A stretch of 64,000 nt of DNA, taken from Dugong dugon (lineage: Eukaryota; Chordata; Mammalia; Sirenia; Dugongidae). This document shows positions 32,695-45,620 of the stretch, in pieces. The notes below the pieces were generated by a model that saw nothing but the letters and a program-made list of their open reading frames with translations, searched no databases and was not told where the DNA came from. The position numbers and the translations under genes were made by a program. The stretch spans positions 54,990,145-55,054,144 of the forward strand of contig CM057468.1 in the NCBI GenBank assembly GCA_030035585.1, given 5' to 3'. Numbering within the stretch: the first letter of the stretch is position 1; each line of letters begins with the position of its first letter.

Positions 32695-34309
32695 ATGTAT
32701 TATCCCAAGGGCTTTTGCAATGGTGATTTGGATTTTTTAAGTATCACAATATAAACAACTTAGAAAATACATGAATATTTATTTCAAGACTTGACTATTG
32801 GCACAAAAAGAACATTGAATATCATTGGTTTTGTTGAATACATAGCTTTCCTTTTCTGGTAACTATACAATTCTTTACTCGCAGTAATAAATGTAGTGAG
32901 CATGTCTTTATATAGAAGAATGTAATCCTGGCATTCTTTGTGACATTCTAGTTTTCTATCTCCTTAATCAAACCAAATTGTTCCGCGGTCTTTTCAGCCT
33001 GAAGTCATCCATGTGCAGTTTGATATACAACTATATGAAAGTTTCACTTAATTGTACATGACAGGGACAACATATTTAATTCTGCCTTATATTTAGTATT
33101 TATTCTGTTGAAAGTTAAATGTATTCAGGAGAGTAAATGTAGATGTAACAAGTTTTGAATGTTATTGCTTTAGTGTTCAAGACTCTAGATGTACAGCCTG
33201 TTAAGGGCCTACAGCTGGTTCTCTCAAATAGAGGTATCAGCAGACACTATAAAGACAACATTTCACCATTGACATAGTTCATCTGTTGAGCCACCATGGT
33301 ATGTGGACCGAATTGCACATCATTATACAGCTGAAGGCCTTTCTGAACTTTAACAACTCAGAGTGAGCTGACAACTAAAATTCTCCGTCTCAGCATTTTC
33401 TCATGATCACATAGCCTCTGGAGAATGAAGTCACTATAAAATTTAAATTATTCTAATCAAATTCACATGGAATTTTTACATTTGGAATACTGCCATTCTC
33501 AGCCCCCTTCTCCAATTTCAAGATTACTTCACGTTTCACCTTGAAGAATGTGACCTTTTAACATAGTAAGGAAATTCTTTGTAAGTTAGTCACAGGAAAT
33601 TTAATTTAAACATTCATTTAATAAATATGTAAATATTTATTGAACATTTACTGTGTGTAAAGTGATAGGTCCTATAGAAACTACTAGGGTCAGTAAGACC
33701 CAATCCCTTTTTTCAAAGAAGTTATAATTTGCTTTGAAAATAACATATAATAATACAAAAAAGATGACTGAATTGGCAAATAGGATAGTTCAGAAATTAA
33801 CCCTAAATCGGTAGTCATTTAATATAGCATAAACCATGGTACACAAATTAATGGAGAAGGGATAAATAATCCCGTAAATGGTGTTGGAACAATTGTTAAC
33901 TATTTGGAAAAAATAAACAGCATTAATTTAGAAATTTAATTTATAAAATATATTCATGATGGATTAAAGGACTTAGTGTAAATTTAGAAAATCATGTGTA
34001 TCAATATTTTTCTGGTGTTGGAAATAAGATATCTTTCTAAATGTAAAAGTAACTGTAAATTTCAAAAGAACAAATCAATAAATTTGATGATGAATTTTTT
34101 TAAACCTTTGGTGTTTTTAAATATTGTGGAAAAGGGTAAAAAATGTTTACCATATAATGTGCTCATTCAAATGGATAAGAAAATATTAAGTCTACAATAG
34201 ACAAAAGTGCAAAGTACATCAGCTTATGACTCAAGGATAGGAAATACAAATGCTTACAAACATGGGGCGAGTTCAGCTTCGCTAGTTTTAAAAAAATACT
34301 AATTAAAAA
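32695..34309. other. AT-rich unique region, no gene recognised
   Basis: No AfroSINE in 1.6 kb. A weak L2-like scrap lies at about 33620-33740 (tatttattgaacatttact). The rest has no recognised features. Confidence 0.45.
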
Positions 34310-35272
34310 AAGAGAGACCATTTTTTTCCCATACGAAAATTTATATGTACATTGTTATGTGACTCTAATTGCTCTCCCCATACTGTGACAACACACTCCT
34401 CCTTTCCACCCCTGATTCCCCATGTTCATTCAACCAGCTCCTAACCCTCTCTGCCTTTCCATCTCACCTCTGGACAGAAGCTGCTCGTTTAGCCTCTTGT
34501 ATCTACTTGAGCAAGAGGCACGTTCCTCACGAGTATCACTTTATGTCCCACGGTCCAGTCCAATCCCTGTCTGAAGAGTTGGCCTCGGAAATTGTTTTAG
34601 TTCTGGGCTGATAGAGAATCCAAGGGTGATGCTTTCCGGGGTTCCTCCAGTCTCGATCAGACCATTAAGCCTGGTCTTCTTACTAGAATTTAAGTTCTGC
34701 ACCCCATCTTTCTCCTGCTCCATCCGGGACTCCCTGTTGTGCTCCGTGTCAGGGCGGTCATTGGTGGTACCCAGGCACCATCTAGTTCTTCTGATCTCAG
34801 ACTGAGAAGTCTCTGGTTTACGTGGCCCTTTCTGTCTGTTGGGCTAATACTTTCCTTGTGTCTTTGGTGTTCTTCATTCTCCTTTACTCTAGGTGGTTGG
34901 GACCAATTGATGCATCTTAGATGGCCGCTTGCAAGCTTTTAAGAAAGACCCCAGACGCTACTCACCAAAGTAGGATGCACAATATATTCTTAATAAGCTT
35001 TGTTATGCCAATTGATTTAGATGTCCCCTGAAAGCATAGTCCCCAGACCCCTACCGCTGCTACTTTGTGCCTCAAAGTGTTCGATTGTATTCAGGAAACT
35101 TCTTAGCTTTGGTTTAGTCCAGTTATGCTGACTTCCCCTGTAGCCTGTGCTGTCCTTCCCTTCACCTAAGATAATTCTTATCTACTATCTAGTTAGTAAA
35201 TAACCCTCCCTCTTCCACCCTCCTAACCATCAAAGAATGTTTTCTTCTGTGTTTAAACCTTTTCTTGAGTTC

Positions 35273-38200
35273 TTATAATAGTGGTCTTATACAATATTTG
35301 TCTTGCTGTGAATGACTAAGTTCATTCAGCATAATAAGTTCCAGCTTCCTCCATGTTATAAGATGTTTCACAGCTTCGTCATTGTTCTTTATCATTGCAT
35401 AATACTCCACTGTGTGTACGTACCATAGTTTGTTTATCCATTCATCTGTTGATGGGCATCTAGGTTGTTTCCATCTTTTTGCTATTGTGAACAGCACTGC
35501 AATGAACATGAGTGTGCATATATCTATTCGTGTGACGGCTCTTATTTCTCTAGGATATATTCCAAGGAGCTGGATAGCTGGATCGTATGATACTTCTATT
35601 GCTAGCTTTTTGAGGAAGTGCCAAATCGATTTCAAAAGTGGTTGTACCATTTTACATTCCCAGCAGTAGTGTGTAAGTGTTCCAGTCTCTCCACAACCTC
35701 TCCACCATTTATTATTTTGTGTTTTTTGGATTAATGCTAGCCTTGTTGGGGTGAGATGATATCTCATTGTAGTTTTGATCTGCATTTCTCTAATGGCTAA
35801 TGATCATGACCATTTCTTCATGTATCTGTTAGCCACCTGAATATCTTCTTCATCAAAGTGCCTGTTCATATCCTTTGCCCATTTTTTAATTGGGTTATTT
35901 GTTTTTTTGTTGTTGAGGTTTTGCAGTATCCTGTAGATTTTAGAGATTAGACACTGAATGGATCTGTCATAGCCAAAATTTTTTTTCCAGTCTGTAGGTT
36001 GTCTTTTTACTCTTTTAGTGAAGTCTTTTGATGAGCATAAGTGTTTGAGTTTTTAGGAGCTCCCAGTTATCCAGTCTTTCTTCTGGTGCTTGTGCATTGT
36101 TACTTATGGTTCGTACTGTGTTCATGCCATGTATTAGGGCTCCTAGCATTGTCCCTGTTGTTTATTCCATGATCTTTATAGTTTTCAATTTTATATTTAA
36201 GTCTTTGATCCATTTTGAGTTAGTTTTTGTGCATGGTGTGAGCTATGGGTCTTATTTCAGTTTTTTGCAGATGGATATCCAGTTATGCCAGCACCATTTG
36301 TTAAAGAGACTGTCTTTTCCCCAAATATCAGCTGCTCATAGGTAGATGAATTTACATCTGGATTCTCAATTCTGTTGTTCCATTGGTCTATGTATCTGTT
36401 GTTGTACCAGTACAACAGTTCTGACTACCGTGGCGGCATAATAGGTTCTAAAATCAGGTAGTGTGAGGCCTCCCACTTTGTTCTTCTTCTTGAGTAATGC
36501 TTTACTTATTCGAGGCATCTTCCCTTTCCATATGAAGTTGGTGATTTGTTTCTCCATCTCATTAAAAAATGCTGGTGGGTTTTGGATCAGGATTGCATTG
36601 TATCTGTAGATCGCTTTGGGTAGAGTTGACATTTTCACAATGTTGAGTCTGCCTATCCATGAGCAAGGTATGTTTTTCCACTTACACAGGTCTCTTTTGG
36701 TTTCTTGCAGGAGTGTCTTGTAGTTTTCATTGTACAGATCTTTTATGTCTCTGGTTAGATTTAAGTATTTTATCTTCTTGGGGGCTATTGTAAATGCTAT
36801 TGATTTGGTGATTTCCTCTTCAAGGTTCTCTTTGTTGGTGTAAAGGAATACAACTGATTTTTGTATGTTTATCTTGTATCCTGAAACTTTGCTGAAATCT
36901 TCTATTAGTTCCAGTAGTTTTTTTGTGGATTCTTTGGGGTTTTCTGTGTATAAGATCATATCATCTGCAAATAGAGATACTTTGACTTCTTCCCTACCAA
37001 TTTGGAAGCCCTTTATTTCTTTTTCTAGCCTAATTGCTCTGGCTCGGATCTCCAGCACAATGTTGAATAAGAGTGGTGGTAAAGGGCATCCTTGTCTGGT
37101 TCCCATTCTCAAGTGGAATGCTTTCAAAGTCTCTCCATTTAGGATGATGTTGGCTGTTGGCTTTGTATAAATGCCCTTAATTATATTGAGGAATATTCCT
37201 TCTATTCCTAATTTGTTGAGAGTTTTTACTGTGAATGGGTGTTAGACTTTGTCAAATGCCTTTTCTGCATCAATTGATAAGATCATGTGGTTCTTGTTTT
37301 TTTTTTTTTTTTATTAATGTGATGGATTACATTGATTGTTTTTCTAATGTTGAACCATCCCTGCATACCTGGTATAAATCCCACTTGATCATGGTGAATT
37401 TTTTTTTTTTTTTTTGATATGTTGCTAAATTCTACTGGCTAGAATTTTGTTGAGGATTTTTGCATCAATGTTCATGAGGGATATTGGTCTGTAATGTTCT
37501 TTTTTTGTGGTGTCTTTACCTTGTTTAGGTATCAGGGTTATGCTGGCTTCATAGAATGAGTTTGGGAGTATTCCATCCTTTTCTATGCTCTGAAATACCT
37601 TTAGTAGTAGTGGTGTTAACTCTTCTCTGAAAGTTTGGTAGAATTCTCCAGTGAAGCCATCCAAGCCAGAGCTTTTTCGTCGGGAGTTTTTAAATTACTT
37701 TTTCAATCTCTTCTTTTGTTATGGGTTTATTTAGTTGTTCTACCTCCGTTTTTGTGTTAGTTTAGGTAGGTAGTGAGTTTCTAGAAATTTGTCCATTTCC
37801 TCTTGGTTTTCAGATTTGTCAGAGTACAATTTTTCATAGTTTTCTGTTATGATTCTTTTAATTTCAGTTGGGTCTGTTGTGATATCACCCATCTCATTTC
37901 TTATACGGGTTATCTGCTTCCTCTCCTGTTTTTCTTTTGTCGGTTTGGCCAGTGGTTTATCAATTTTGTTGATCTTTTCAAAGAACCAGCTTTTGGTCTT
38001 GTTAACTCTTTCAATTGTTTTTCTATTCTCTATTTCATTGAATTCTGCTCTAATTCTTATTATTTCCTTTCTTCTAGTGCCCAAGGGCTTCTTTTGCTGC
38101 TCTCTTTCTACTTGTTCCAGTTGTAGGGTTAATGTTTTGATTATGGCCCTTTCTTCTTTTTGGATGTGTGCATTTACTGCTATAAACTGACCTCTGAGCA

Positions 38201-39100
38201 CTGCTTTTGCTGTGTCCCAAAGGTTCTTGTAGGATGTATTTTTATTCTTGTTTGATTCTATGAATTTCTTTATTCCATCCTTTATTTCTTCTATAACCCA
38301 GTAGTTTTTGAGCAAGGTGTTGTTCAGTTTCCATGTGTTTGATTTTTTTTTCCTTGCTTTTTGTGTTGTTGATTTCCACTTTATGGCTTTATGGTCAGAA
38401 AAGTTGCTTTGTAATATTTCGATGCTTTGGATTTTGTTAAGGCTTCCTTTATGGCCTAATATGTGGTCTATTCCAGAGAAAGTATACTTGGCTGCTGTTG
38501 AGTGGAGTGTTTGGTATATGTTTATGAGATCAAGTTGGTTGATTGCAGCATTTAGCTCTTCTGTGTCTTTGTTGAGCTTCTTTCTGGATGTTCTGTCCTT
38601 CACCGAAAGTGGTGTGTTTAAGTTTCCTACTACTACCGTGGAGCTGTCTATCTGTCTTTTCAGTGCCGTTAGAGTTTGTTTTATGTATTTTGGAGCCCTG
38701 TCGTTGGATGTGTAAATATTTATTATAGTTATGTCCTCCTGGTGTATTGACCCTTTAATCATTATATAGTGTCCTTACTTATCCTTTGTGGTTGATTTTA
38801 CTTTAAAGTCTGTTTTGTCAGAGATTGATATTGCCACTCCTGCTCTTTTTTGAGTGCTGTTTGCTTGATATATTTTTTTCCATCCTTTAAGTTTTAGTTT
38901 GTTTGTGTCTTTAAGTCTAAGGTGTGTCTCTTGTAGGCAGCATATAGATGGATCATGCTTTTTATCCAATTTGCCACTTTCTGTTTCTTTATTGGTGCAT
39001 TTACTCCATTTACATTCAGCATAATTATTGATAGGTATGAATTTAGTGCCGTCCTTTTGACGTCTTTTTTTGTGTGTTGTTCACAGTTTCTTTGTTCCAC
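35273..39100 (-). pseudogene. L1 ORF2 (endonuclease/reverse transcriptase), broken
   Basis: Recognisable blocks from the N-terminus: NVNGVNAPIKKQKV (39100-38894), CCLQETHLRLKD with the catalytic Glu (38969-38775), VVGNLNTPLS with the catalytic Asp replaced, and SNFSDHKAI (38762-37740). The thumb and RT region follows with [16 protein letters not shown] and the catalytic FADDMILY (37127-36366). The C-terminal Cys/His region is [19 protein letters not shown] and [13 protein letters not shown] (35785-35273). The order is complete, but at least five frames are needed, so it is inactive. Confidence 0.88.
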
Positions 39101-39692
39101 TTAATTTTCTGTGCTGAATTGTTTCTCTTTATGTATTTTTTCATTGTTGTTGATTTTGTGTTTGCTGAGTCACTATCTTTTTCCAGTTTTTTATTTTAAC
39201 TTGTAGGAATGTTAATTTCCTTTGTGGTTACCTTAGTATTTCCCCCTATTTTTCTAAGTTTATAGCAGCCTTTTATTTCTTTATATCATCTTGACTTCCT
39301 CTCCATATGAAAAATCTATGTCTACATTTAAGTCCCTCTTTTTTGTTTTAATGTTGTCATCTTTTACATATTGGCATCTGTTTCCCTATCTTCAGTGTTT
39401 TAGCTCTGATTTACTTTTGTGACTTCCCTATCTGGGTTGATATCTGGTTGCTCTGTCCTGTGTTCTAGTCTTGGTTTGTTACCTGATGTTACTGATATTC
39501 TAACCAGAGGACTCCCTTTAGTATGTCTTGTAATTTTAGTTTGGTTTTTGCAAATTCCCTAAACTTTGGTTTATCTGGAAATGCCCTAATTTTGCCATCA
39601 TATTTGAGAGACCGTTTTGCTGGATATATAATTCTTGACTGGCAGTTTTTTTCCTTCAAGGCTTTATATATGTCATCCCATTGCCTTCTTGC

Positions 39693-40437
39693 CTACAGGG
39701 TTTCTGCTGAGTAGTCAGAGCTTATTCTTACTGACTCTCCTTTGTAGAAGACTTTTTGTTTATCCCTAGCTGCTTTTAAAATTCTCTCTTTATCTTTGGT
39801 CTTGGCAAGTTTGATTATGATGTGTCTTGGTGACTTTCTTTTGGGAGCTACCTTATGTGGGGTTTGATGAGCATCTTGGGTAGATATCTTGTCATCTTCC
39901 ACAGTATCAAGGAATTTTTCTGCCAATAAATCTTCAACAATTCTCTCTGTATTTTCTGTCCCCCCTGCCCCATTCTGGTACTCCAGTCACTCATAGGTTA
40001 TTCCTCTTGATAGAGTCCCATGTAATTCTTAGGGTATCTTCATTTTTTTAAATCCTTTTATCTGATTTTTCTTCAAATAAGTTGGAGTCAAGTGCTTTGT
40101 CTTCAATCTCACTAATTCTGACTTCCATTGCCTCAGTTCTGCTCCTATGACTTTCTATGGAGTTGTCTAATTCTGAAATTTTATTGTTAATCTTCTCGAT
40201 TTCTGACTGCTGTTTCTCTATGGATTCTAGCAGCCTGTTAAATTTGTCATTATGCTCTTCTCTAATCTTTTTAATTTCCTCTATTTCATGTTCTGCATTT
40301 TGCTTAATTTTCTTCCTAATTTCATGAAAAGTTCTGTATATTAATCTTTTGTATTCTGCCTCCAGTAATTCCAAGAAATTTTCCTCCTCTGGAAAATTTC
40401 TAGATTCTTTATTTTGGGAGCTTGCTGAAGCCATCAT
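39693..40437 (-). pseudogene. L1 ORF1 (RNA-binding protein), broken
   Basis: Begins with tandem ATGs at 40437 and 40434 (MMASASSQNK). A long coiled coil follows (heptads with EEIKKIREEHND, QQSEIEKINNKISELD). After a frame change near 39960 the RNA-binding and C-terminal domain continues: RKSPRHIIIKLAKTKDKERILKAA. This is the nucleic-acid chaperone that coats L1 RNA as a trimer. The frame break makes it non-coding now. Confidence 0.85.
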
Positions 40438-41468
40438 GGATTGCCTCTTTATGTGATTTGATATTAACTGTTGTCTCCGAGACGTCAATAAGTTATTATA
40501 TTTATTTATTTCATGTTTGCTTACTGTATCCTAGCCTCTTGTTTTGTTTCGATATGCCCAAATAGGCTGCTCATATGAGGTAGTTTGATTATTGACACCT
40601 TTGGAGCTCTAATGTTCTGTCAGCAGGTGGTTAGATCAGTTACTAGGTATTTGAGCTCAGGAGTCTCCCCACTCCTCCTGTATGGATTTAGCTTGGGTGC
40701 CCAGGTAGATAGCCACCAAGAGTGTGGTGTAGGCTCTCACTTACAGTCCTAGATAGGCATGGATGATTGGTGTAGGCACAGGCATCTGGCTGCAGTGGGG
40801 GGGACACACTGAGCAAGGCAGAGGGCTGATGGCCACCCTCGAGTGTCCATGAGGAAGGCACGTTCCTGTTCCCTAGAGTGCATAGGTGGGTGGGTTTTTG
40901 CAGCTGGACTATGAGCATCTAATGCTGTTTACTGTAAGGACTGGGGGGTATCTCTTATTCATGGGTCCCTATCGCAGGTGGCTAGGTGGCGTGGGTGGAG
41001 CCAGCAGTCCTCAGGCCCCTGCTGTGGGTAGGTGAAGACCCTGCTTAATGGGCAGAGCAGTGTCAAATATTAAGAACCTGCCACTTTACAGCTGAAACAG
41101 TTGAAGTTAGAGTTCTGGTATATACTCTGCTGTACTGTGGAAATGAGGGCCTACACTTTTGAAATGGGCCCACACAAGTCTATGCAGGCGGAAAGGCACT
41201 CAAAGTTCGTGGATCCTTTATGCCTGTTCCTGGGCAAGGGAGCTGTGCCTACGCTGGGTTCCTGGCTTAGGGGCGCTGGCAGGTTTTTTTTTGCCCTGTT
41301 TGTTAATTTGTTCACTCTCCAAGGCAGGGAGAATGACTCCAGGTGTGTGATGGATCCTACTTCCAGCCCGGGGGACTCGGCAATTGCTGAAGCTGGTCTG
41401 GGACCCAGTGCAGAGCAAGGAGCAGGGAGGTAATGGGAGACAAGTTTCTCCCTAAGGGGGTTGTTTTT

Positions 41469-42418
41469 TTTTTTGTTTTTTGATTTTTTTTTTTAATTGT
41501 ACTTCAGGTGAAGGCTTACAGAACAAATAGTTTCTCATGAAACAGAAGTACAAATGTTGTTTTATGACATTGGTTAACAACCCCACAACGTATCAACCCT
41601 CTAACTTCTCAACCTTTTTTTTTTTTTGGTGAAAATACGCATAGCCAAAGATACACCATTTCAAAAATTTCTACATGCACAGTTCAGTGACATTGACTAT
41701 GCTCTTCGAATTGTTCTGTTATTCTCACTTAAGATGAAGGCTTACAGAACAAAATAGTTTCTAATTTAACAGTTACTACAGATGTTGCCCTATGACAATG
41801 GTTAACAATCTCACAACATGTCAACAATATCCTTACTCAACCTTGGGTTCCCTATCACCAGCTTCCTTGTCCCCTTCTGCTTTTTGGCCCTTGTCACTGG
41901 ACTCCTGTACCTCGTTAGTCTCATTTGGTTTTACGGGGCTGTCCAATCCCAGGCTGAACAGTGAACCTCAAAGGTAACTTCACCACTGAGCTAAAAGGGT
42001 GTCTGGGGGCCATACTCTCGGGGTTTCTCCAGTCTCCTTTAGGCCAGTAAATCTGGTCTTTTTTTTTTGTGGATTAGAATTATGCTCTACATCCTTCTCC
42101 AGCTCTGTCCAGAACCCTCTGTTGTGATCCTGGTCAGAGCAGTCAGTGGTGGTAGCTGGGCACCATCTAGCTGTACTGGACTCAGTCCGGTGGAGGGCTT
42201 GGTAGCTGTGGACAATTAGTCCTCTGGACTAATCTTTTCCTTGTATCCTGTTCTCTTCATTCTCCCTTGCTGCCGAAGGGATGAGACCAGTGGAGTATCT
42301 TAGATGGCCGCTCACAGGCTTTTAAGACCCCAGACACTACTCACCAAGGTGGAATGTAGAGCATTGTCTTTATAAGTTGTGTCATGCCAATTGAGCTAGA
42401 TGTTCCCCGAGACCATGG
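41469..42418 (-). mobile_element. L1 3' end nested in the 5' UTR of another L1
   Basis: A 5'-truncated L1 3' UTR, with the T-run of its A-tail at low coordinates. It is bounded by a 20-base duplication containing ccctaagggggttg at 41449-41468 and 42419-42438. The body contains 'gtgaaggcttacagaaca' twice (about 41511 and 41735), with a different segment between ('aaatacgcatagccaaaga'). It ends in '3 UTR' sequence like that at 34.75-35.04 kb. It is younger than its host L1. Confidence 0.92.
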
Positions 42419-42429
42419 TCCCTAAGGGG

Positions 42430-42826
42430 GTTGTTTTTGATCCTTGCGGTAGGCCTACGCAGTTACTTATCTTTCGCCTGATCGAGGGCCACTTCTCACT
42501 GGTTCTGGGTAGCCGTGTAGACTCTCTGGTGCTGGGTCTCTCCTGGCAGAAAATGCCCCTCTGGAGCTGGCTGCTTGCCTACCTCACTGCTCACCCCCAA
42601 GCTGATCAGGCCTGAAGGGCTCAGGCTCTCGCCAGGTTAGGTCTGGCACCTCCTCGCTACTTCCAAACCATCTCTCCCTCCCCTTTCACTGGTTCCTCAA
42701 CTCTGCCTTTGATATTCAGGGCTCCCAGATTGCCATATATAATCAAATCACTTGTTCTTTCAGGTCTTAGTTGTGAGAGGGTCCACTGGAAGTGTCTGAC
42801 TACTCCGCCATCTTGGCCCCACCTCC
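42430..42826 (-). promoter_or_regulatory. L1 5' end / internal promoter with YY1 site
   Basis: GC-richer 5' UTR. The ccgccatcttgg at 42805-42816 is a strong YY1 site (complement of aagatggcgg), which in L1s sets transcription start at position 1. The rest of the 5' UTR continues left of the nested insertion to ORF1. Confidence 0.7.
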
Positions 42827-42895
42827 AAGAGAGACCTTTTTTACCTATCAAATAGTCAAAGACAGTTCAAAATGACACTACTCAGTACTAGTGAG

Positions 42896-43088
42896 GTTGT
42901 TGTTGCTAGATGCCATCAAGTTGATTTCGAATCATAGCAACCCCGTGTGACAGGATGAAACTGCCCCATAGGGTTTTCTTGGCTGTACTCTATGGGAGAA
43001 GATTGCCAGGTCTTCTGTGGAATCACTAAATGGGTTCAAACTGCCAGCCTTTCAGTTAGCAGCCAAGTGCTTAACTGTTGCACCACTG
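42896..43088 (-). repeat. AfroSINE
   Basis: Reverse-oriented, with an RTE-like gttgttgttgctagatgcc tail, 'ctgccccatagggttttctt' and head complement 'ttgcaccactg'. Confidence 0.85.
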
Positions 43089-43444
43089 AAATAGGAATTC
43101 ACTTATGGTAGAATGGTAAATTGGCTCCAACTTTCTTGAAATCAGTTGGCAAGCATGTGATAAAATCTTTAAAAAGATTTGAAACATTCATCCCATTGCT
43201 GGGAAATTTAATCTTCTAAAGATTCAGAAATATAAGAAAATATTTAGAAAGATGTACATTTCAGCATGATATACAATCACAACAAAAACAAAAAAATGGA
43301 AACAATATTTTAGATCATTTGAACCCTTTTCGGTACAAAGATTATTAAGTTTTAAGTGGTCTGTAGGTATTATTGTTCCCTTTTACAGATGTGTGTTTTC
43401 TGGAAAAGATGTATCCTGCCTTTCATGAGTTTTTAAATTATATT

Positions 43445-43612
43445 GGAGCCCTGGTGGGGCAGTGGTGAAGAGCTTGGCTGCTAACCAAAACGTTGGCAGT
43501 TCAAATTCACCAGCCACTCCTTGGAAATCCTATGGGACAGTACTACACTGTCCTGTAGGTTCGCTATGAGTAGGAACCGACTCCACGGCATCTGACAACA
43601 ACAACAACAATT
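43445..43612 (+). repeat. AfroSINE, short form, well preserved
   Basis: Plus-strand: ggagccctggtggggcagtg head, 'gcagttcaaattcaccagcc' B-box region, and a tail ending in 'catctgacaac' plus (aac)n. The tail is the same kind as in RTE elements, supporting RTE-dependent mobilisation. Confidence 0.9.
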
Positions 43613-44035
43613 AATCCTACTTTAGAAAAGTGTCTGAAGCCATTTCCTCTCTCTTTAATGCCTTTACTGTTGCCTTAGCTCAGGTTTCCTCATCTTTGTC
43701 TTGAACTCCCAACCATCCTTTCCCCACAGTGCTATGGGAGTTTTCCTTCTGAAACACACATCAAACCTGTTGTTCCTCTTCTTAAACCTTCTGTGGTTTT
43801 TCTTATGCCACTCCTTTAACTCTCTCCCAGGCCATGAACGAGACCTTTGGCATTAACTATGAACATTCTGGTCCCAAACCACATTCCCAGATCCGTTTTT
43901 TGTGACAACCCCTTTCTCTCTCCCCAACTCTATCTATACCTCGTGATCTGCAGAACAAAATGCTGGTTGTTTCCAAGCACTTTGACTTGACTTTTCATGG
44001 GCTTTATCCTCACCAGACGTTCTCCTTGATTCCCT
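43613..44035 (+). repeat. Probable L2 fragment
   Basis: Pyrimidine-rich tract with L2-like phrases (cacatcaaacctgttgttcc, ttctgtggtttttctta, 'tcctcaccagacgttctc'). Heavily diverged, so the assignment is tentative. Confidence 0.4.
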
Positions 44036-44039
44036 CAGA

Positions 44040-44500
44040 TTCTTGGCAGTGAAACAGATACCATACTCAAATTGGGTAATTAGAGGAGAATTTGTTAATG
44101 AAGGGATCATTTATAAATATGGAGATAGGATGACAGGGATGGTGCTGTATCCCTGTGTTAAAAACACAGGGGAGATAGAACATCACTATGCTTAGGCTTC
44201 ATAGGGAAAATGGAGGGTGTAGTTACTGAACCCTAGAGAGATTTAGCTGCATGGAGAGGGCCACCTGACAAGTTCTATCACCTTTTTTCACGAGTGAAAG
44301 CCAGCCTGAAGACATCTGCAGGGAGGGAATAGGGAGAATAAATACCCTTACTTCATTCTTTGTCTTTTCATTGATTGCCTGTCAGGACACACCACTGGCA
44401 AAACTGTTCCAAAGCCAGGGGGTAGTGGAGCCATAACTGGAATCTAGAAAGGCTATTTTGCCCAAGGTGGAAAGCAATGTAAAGAGGGAAGCTGGCAGGA
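44040..44500 (+). repeat. Ancient interspersed repeat, class unassigned (copy A)
   Basis: Contains 'gaaacagataccatactcaa', 'gggtaattagaggagaattt' and 'agggatcatttataaat', a signature shared in weaker form by 45125-45620 in the same orientation. I recall it as a common mammalian repeat but cannot name the class safely. Confidence 0.45.
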
Positions 44501-44666
44501 CAAACAAAAGATGCTGACGTACCCCAGTGATAGAAAGTGAGTTGTTGATAGTGTTTGACCATTTTAATAATAAACATATTTGCATAAATCTCTATACAAA
44601 TTGAATATTCTTTCCTTAGTACAGACTTCCAAAATGATGTTCCTGGGTCAAAGGTTAGATAAATTT

Positions 44667-44826
44667 TGTTGCTGTTAGTTGTCATGACATCGATTCTGAC
44701 TCATGGCGACCCCATGTGTGCAGAGTAGAACTGATCCATAGGATATCCAAGGCTGTAACAGAATCAGATTGCTAGGCCTGGGTGGGTTCGCCTTTAGGCT
44801 AATGGTTGAATGCTTAACCCTTTTTA
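44667..44826 (-). repeat. AfroSINE, partly degraded
   Basis: Reverse-oriented: 'ttgtcatgacatcgattctg', 'aactgatccataggatatcc'. The B-box region is partly deleted. Confidence 0.8.
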
Positions 44827-45124
44827 CCTAGATACATTTTAATCCTCCTGAGATACATTGCTTTTCTAAAGGTTTTTTCCACTTAACCCTCCAACCAGAA
44901 AGATATGAAAACACCTGTTTCTTTATATCCTAAACCCTAGGGAATGTAAAAATCAGAGAATGCTTTCTGACAACCTGTAAGAAGTAAAGCATAGGTGTGG
45001 TGGGCTTAGCAGGGAGAAAAGTTCTAGTTTAAAGACAGAGGAAGATGAGGGTAAGTCAAAAGATTCTGGGATGTAAGAATTAAGTTGACTAAGATCTAAA
45101 CCCTGGGGAATGGTTGTGTCCTTT

Positions 45125-45620
45125 GAAATTGCCCTGTAAATCAGGCTTTCAGCAGGAAACAGAACGCCCAGTCAAGCTGGGTAGTTGAGGCCTGTAGGGA
45201 AGGTTTTAAGGAAGGAACACGTGATGGTGCAGTCCCCTGGGGCTAGTAACAGTGGGGAGCTTTTAGCTCCCCTGGCTTAAAGAAGCAAGAAGAGACATTA
45301 TTTCCAGGAACCAGGAGAGAGAGAGAGCACAAGAGCGAGCTGTAGAGGGCCTCCAGATAGGAAGAAGGGTATTATTGATCAGTGAGCCAGCAGGGAAAAA
45401 ACGAGGACAAATGAATGCCCTGGTTTCAATGTTTTAAATTTTTTCCCACCCTCCAGACTCCTTCCAGTGCTCCAGATGGGCCAAACCCAATGGAAGCCAG
45501 AGGACAAAATAGCTGCACTGACCAGCTCCCTGGACACAGAGAGGGTAATGAGAGGATCTGGAGGGACGAAGGGAAAATATCCCATTTAGCTTTAAAGGAG
45601 ATCACATGGCCAAGGGGAAA
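45125..45620 (+). repeat. Ancient interspersed repeat, class unassigned (copy B)
   Basis: Same family as copy A: 'aggaaacagaacgcccagtc', 'aagctgggtagttgaggc'. It ends with 'ggccaaacccaatggaagcc' and 'gatctggagggacgaaggg'. Contains a short (ga)n run near 45320. Confidence 0.45.

Larger units (their letters stand above)
34320..42826 (-). mobile_element. L1 LINE, full-length, inactive, minus strand
   Basis: Both ends are present: the 3' UTR starts at about 34320 and the 5' end at 42826 (complement of ccgccatcttggccccacc, the usual L1 start with a YY1 site). The target sequence aagagagacc lies at 34310-34319 and 42827-42836. Without the nested insertion at 41469-42418 the element is about 7.5 kb. 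Order from the 5' end: 5' UTR (42826-40438), ORF1 (40437-39693), spacer, ORF2 (about 39100-35273), 3' UTR. Both ORFs are broken by frame changes and stops, and the endonuclease GDFN motif reads GNLN. Confidence 0.92.

Noticed and set aside
37803-38715. Plus-strand hydrophobic open frames (107-135 codons) in the L1 region
   Set aside because: They are antisense shadows of L1 ORF2 on the minus strand. Phe/Leu/Ser-rich content is what an A-rich coding strand gives in reverse.
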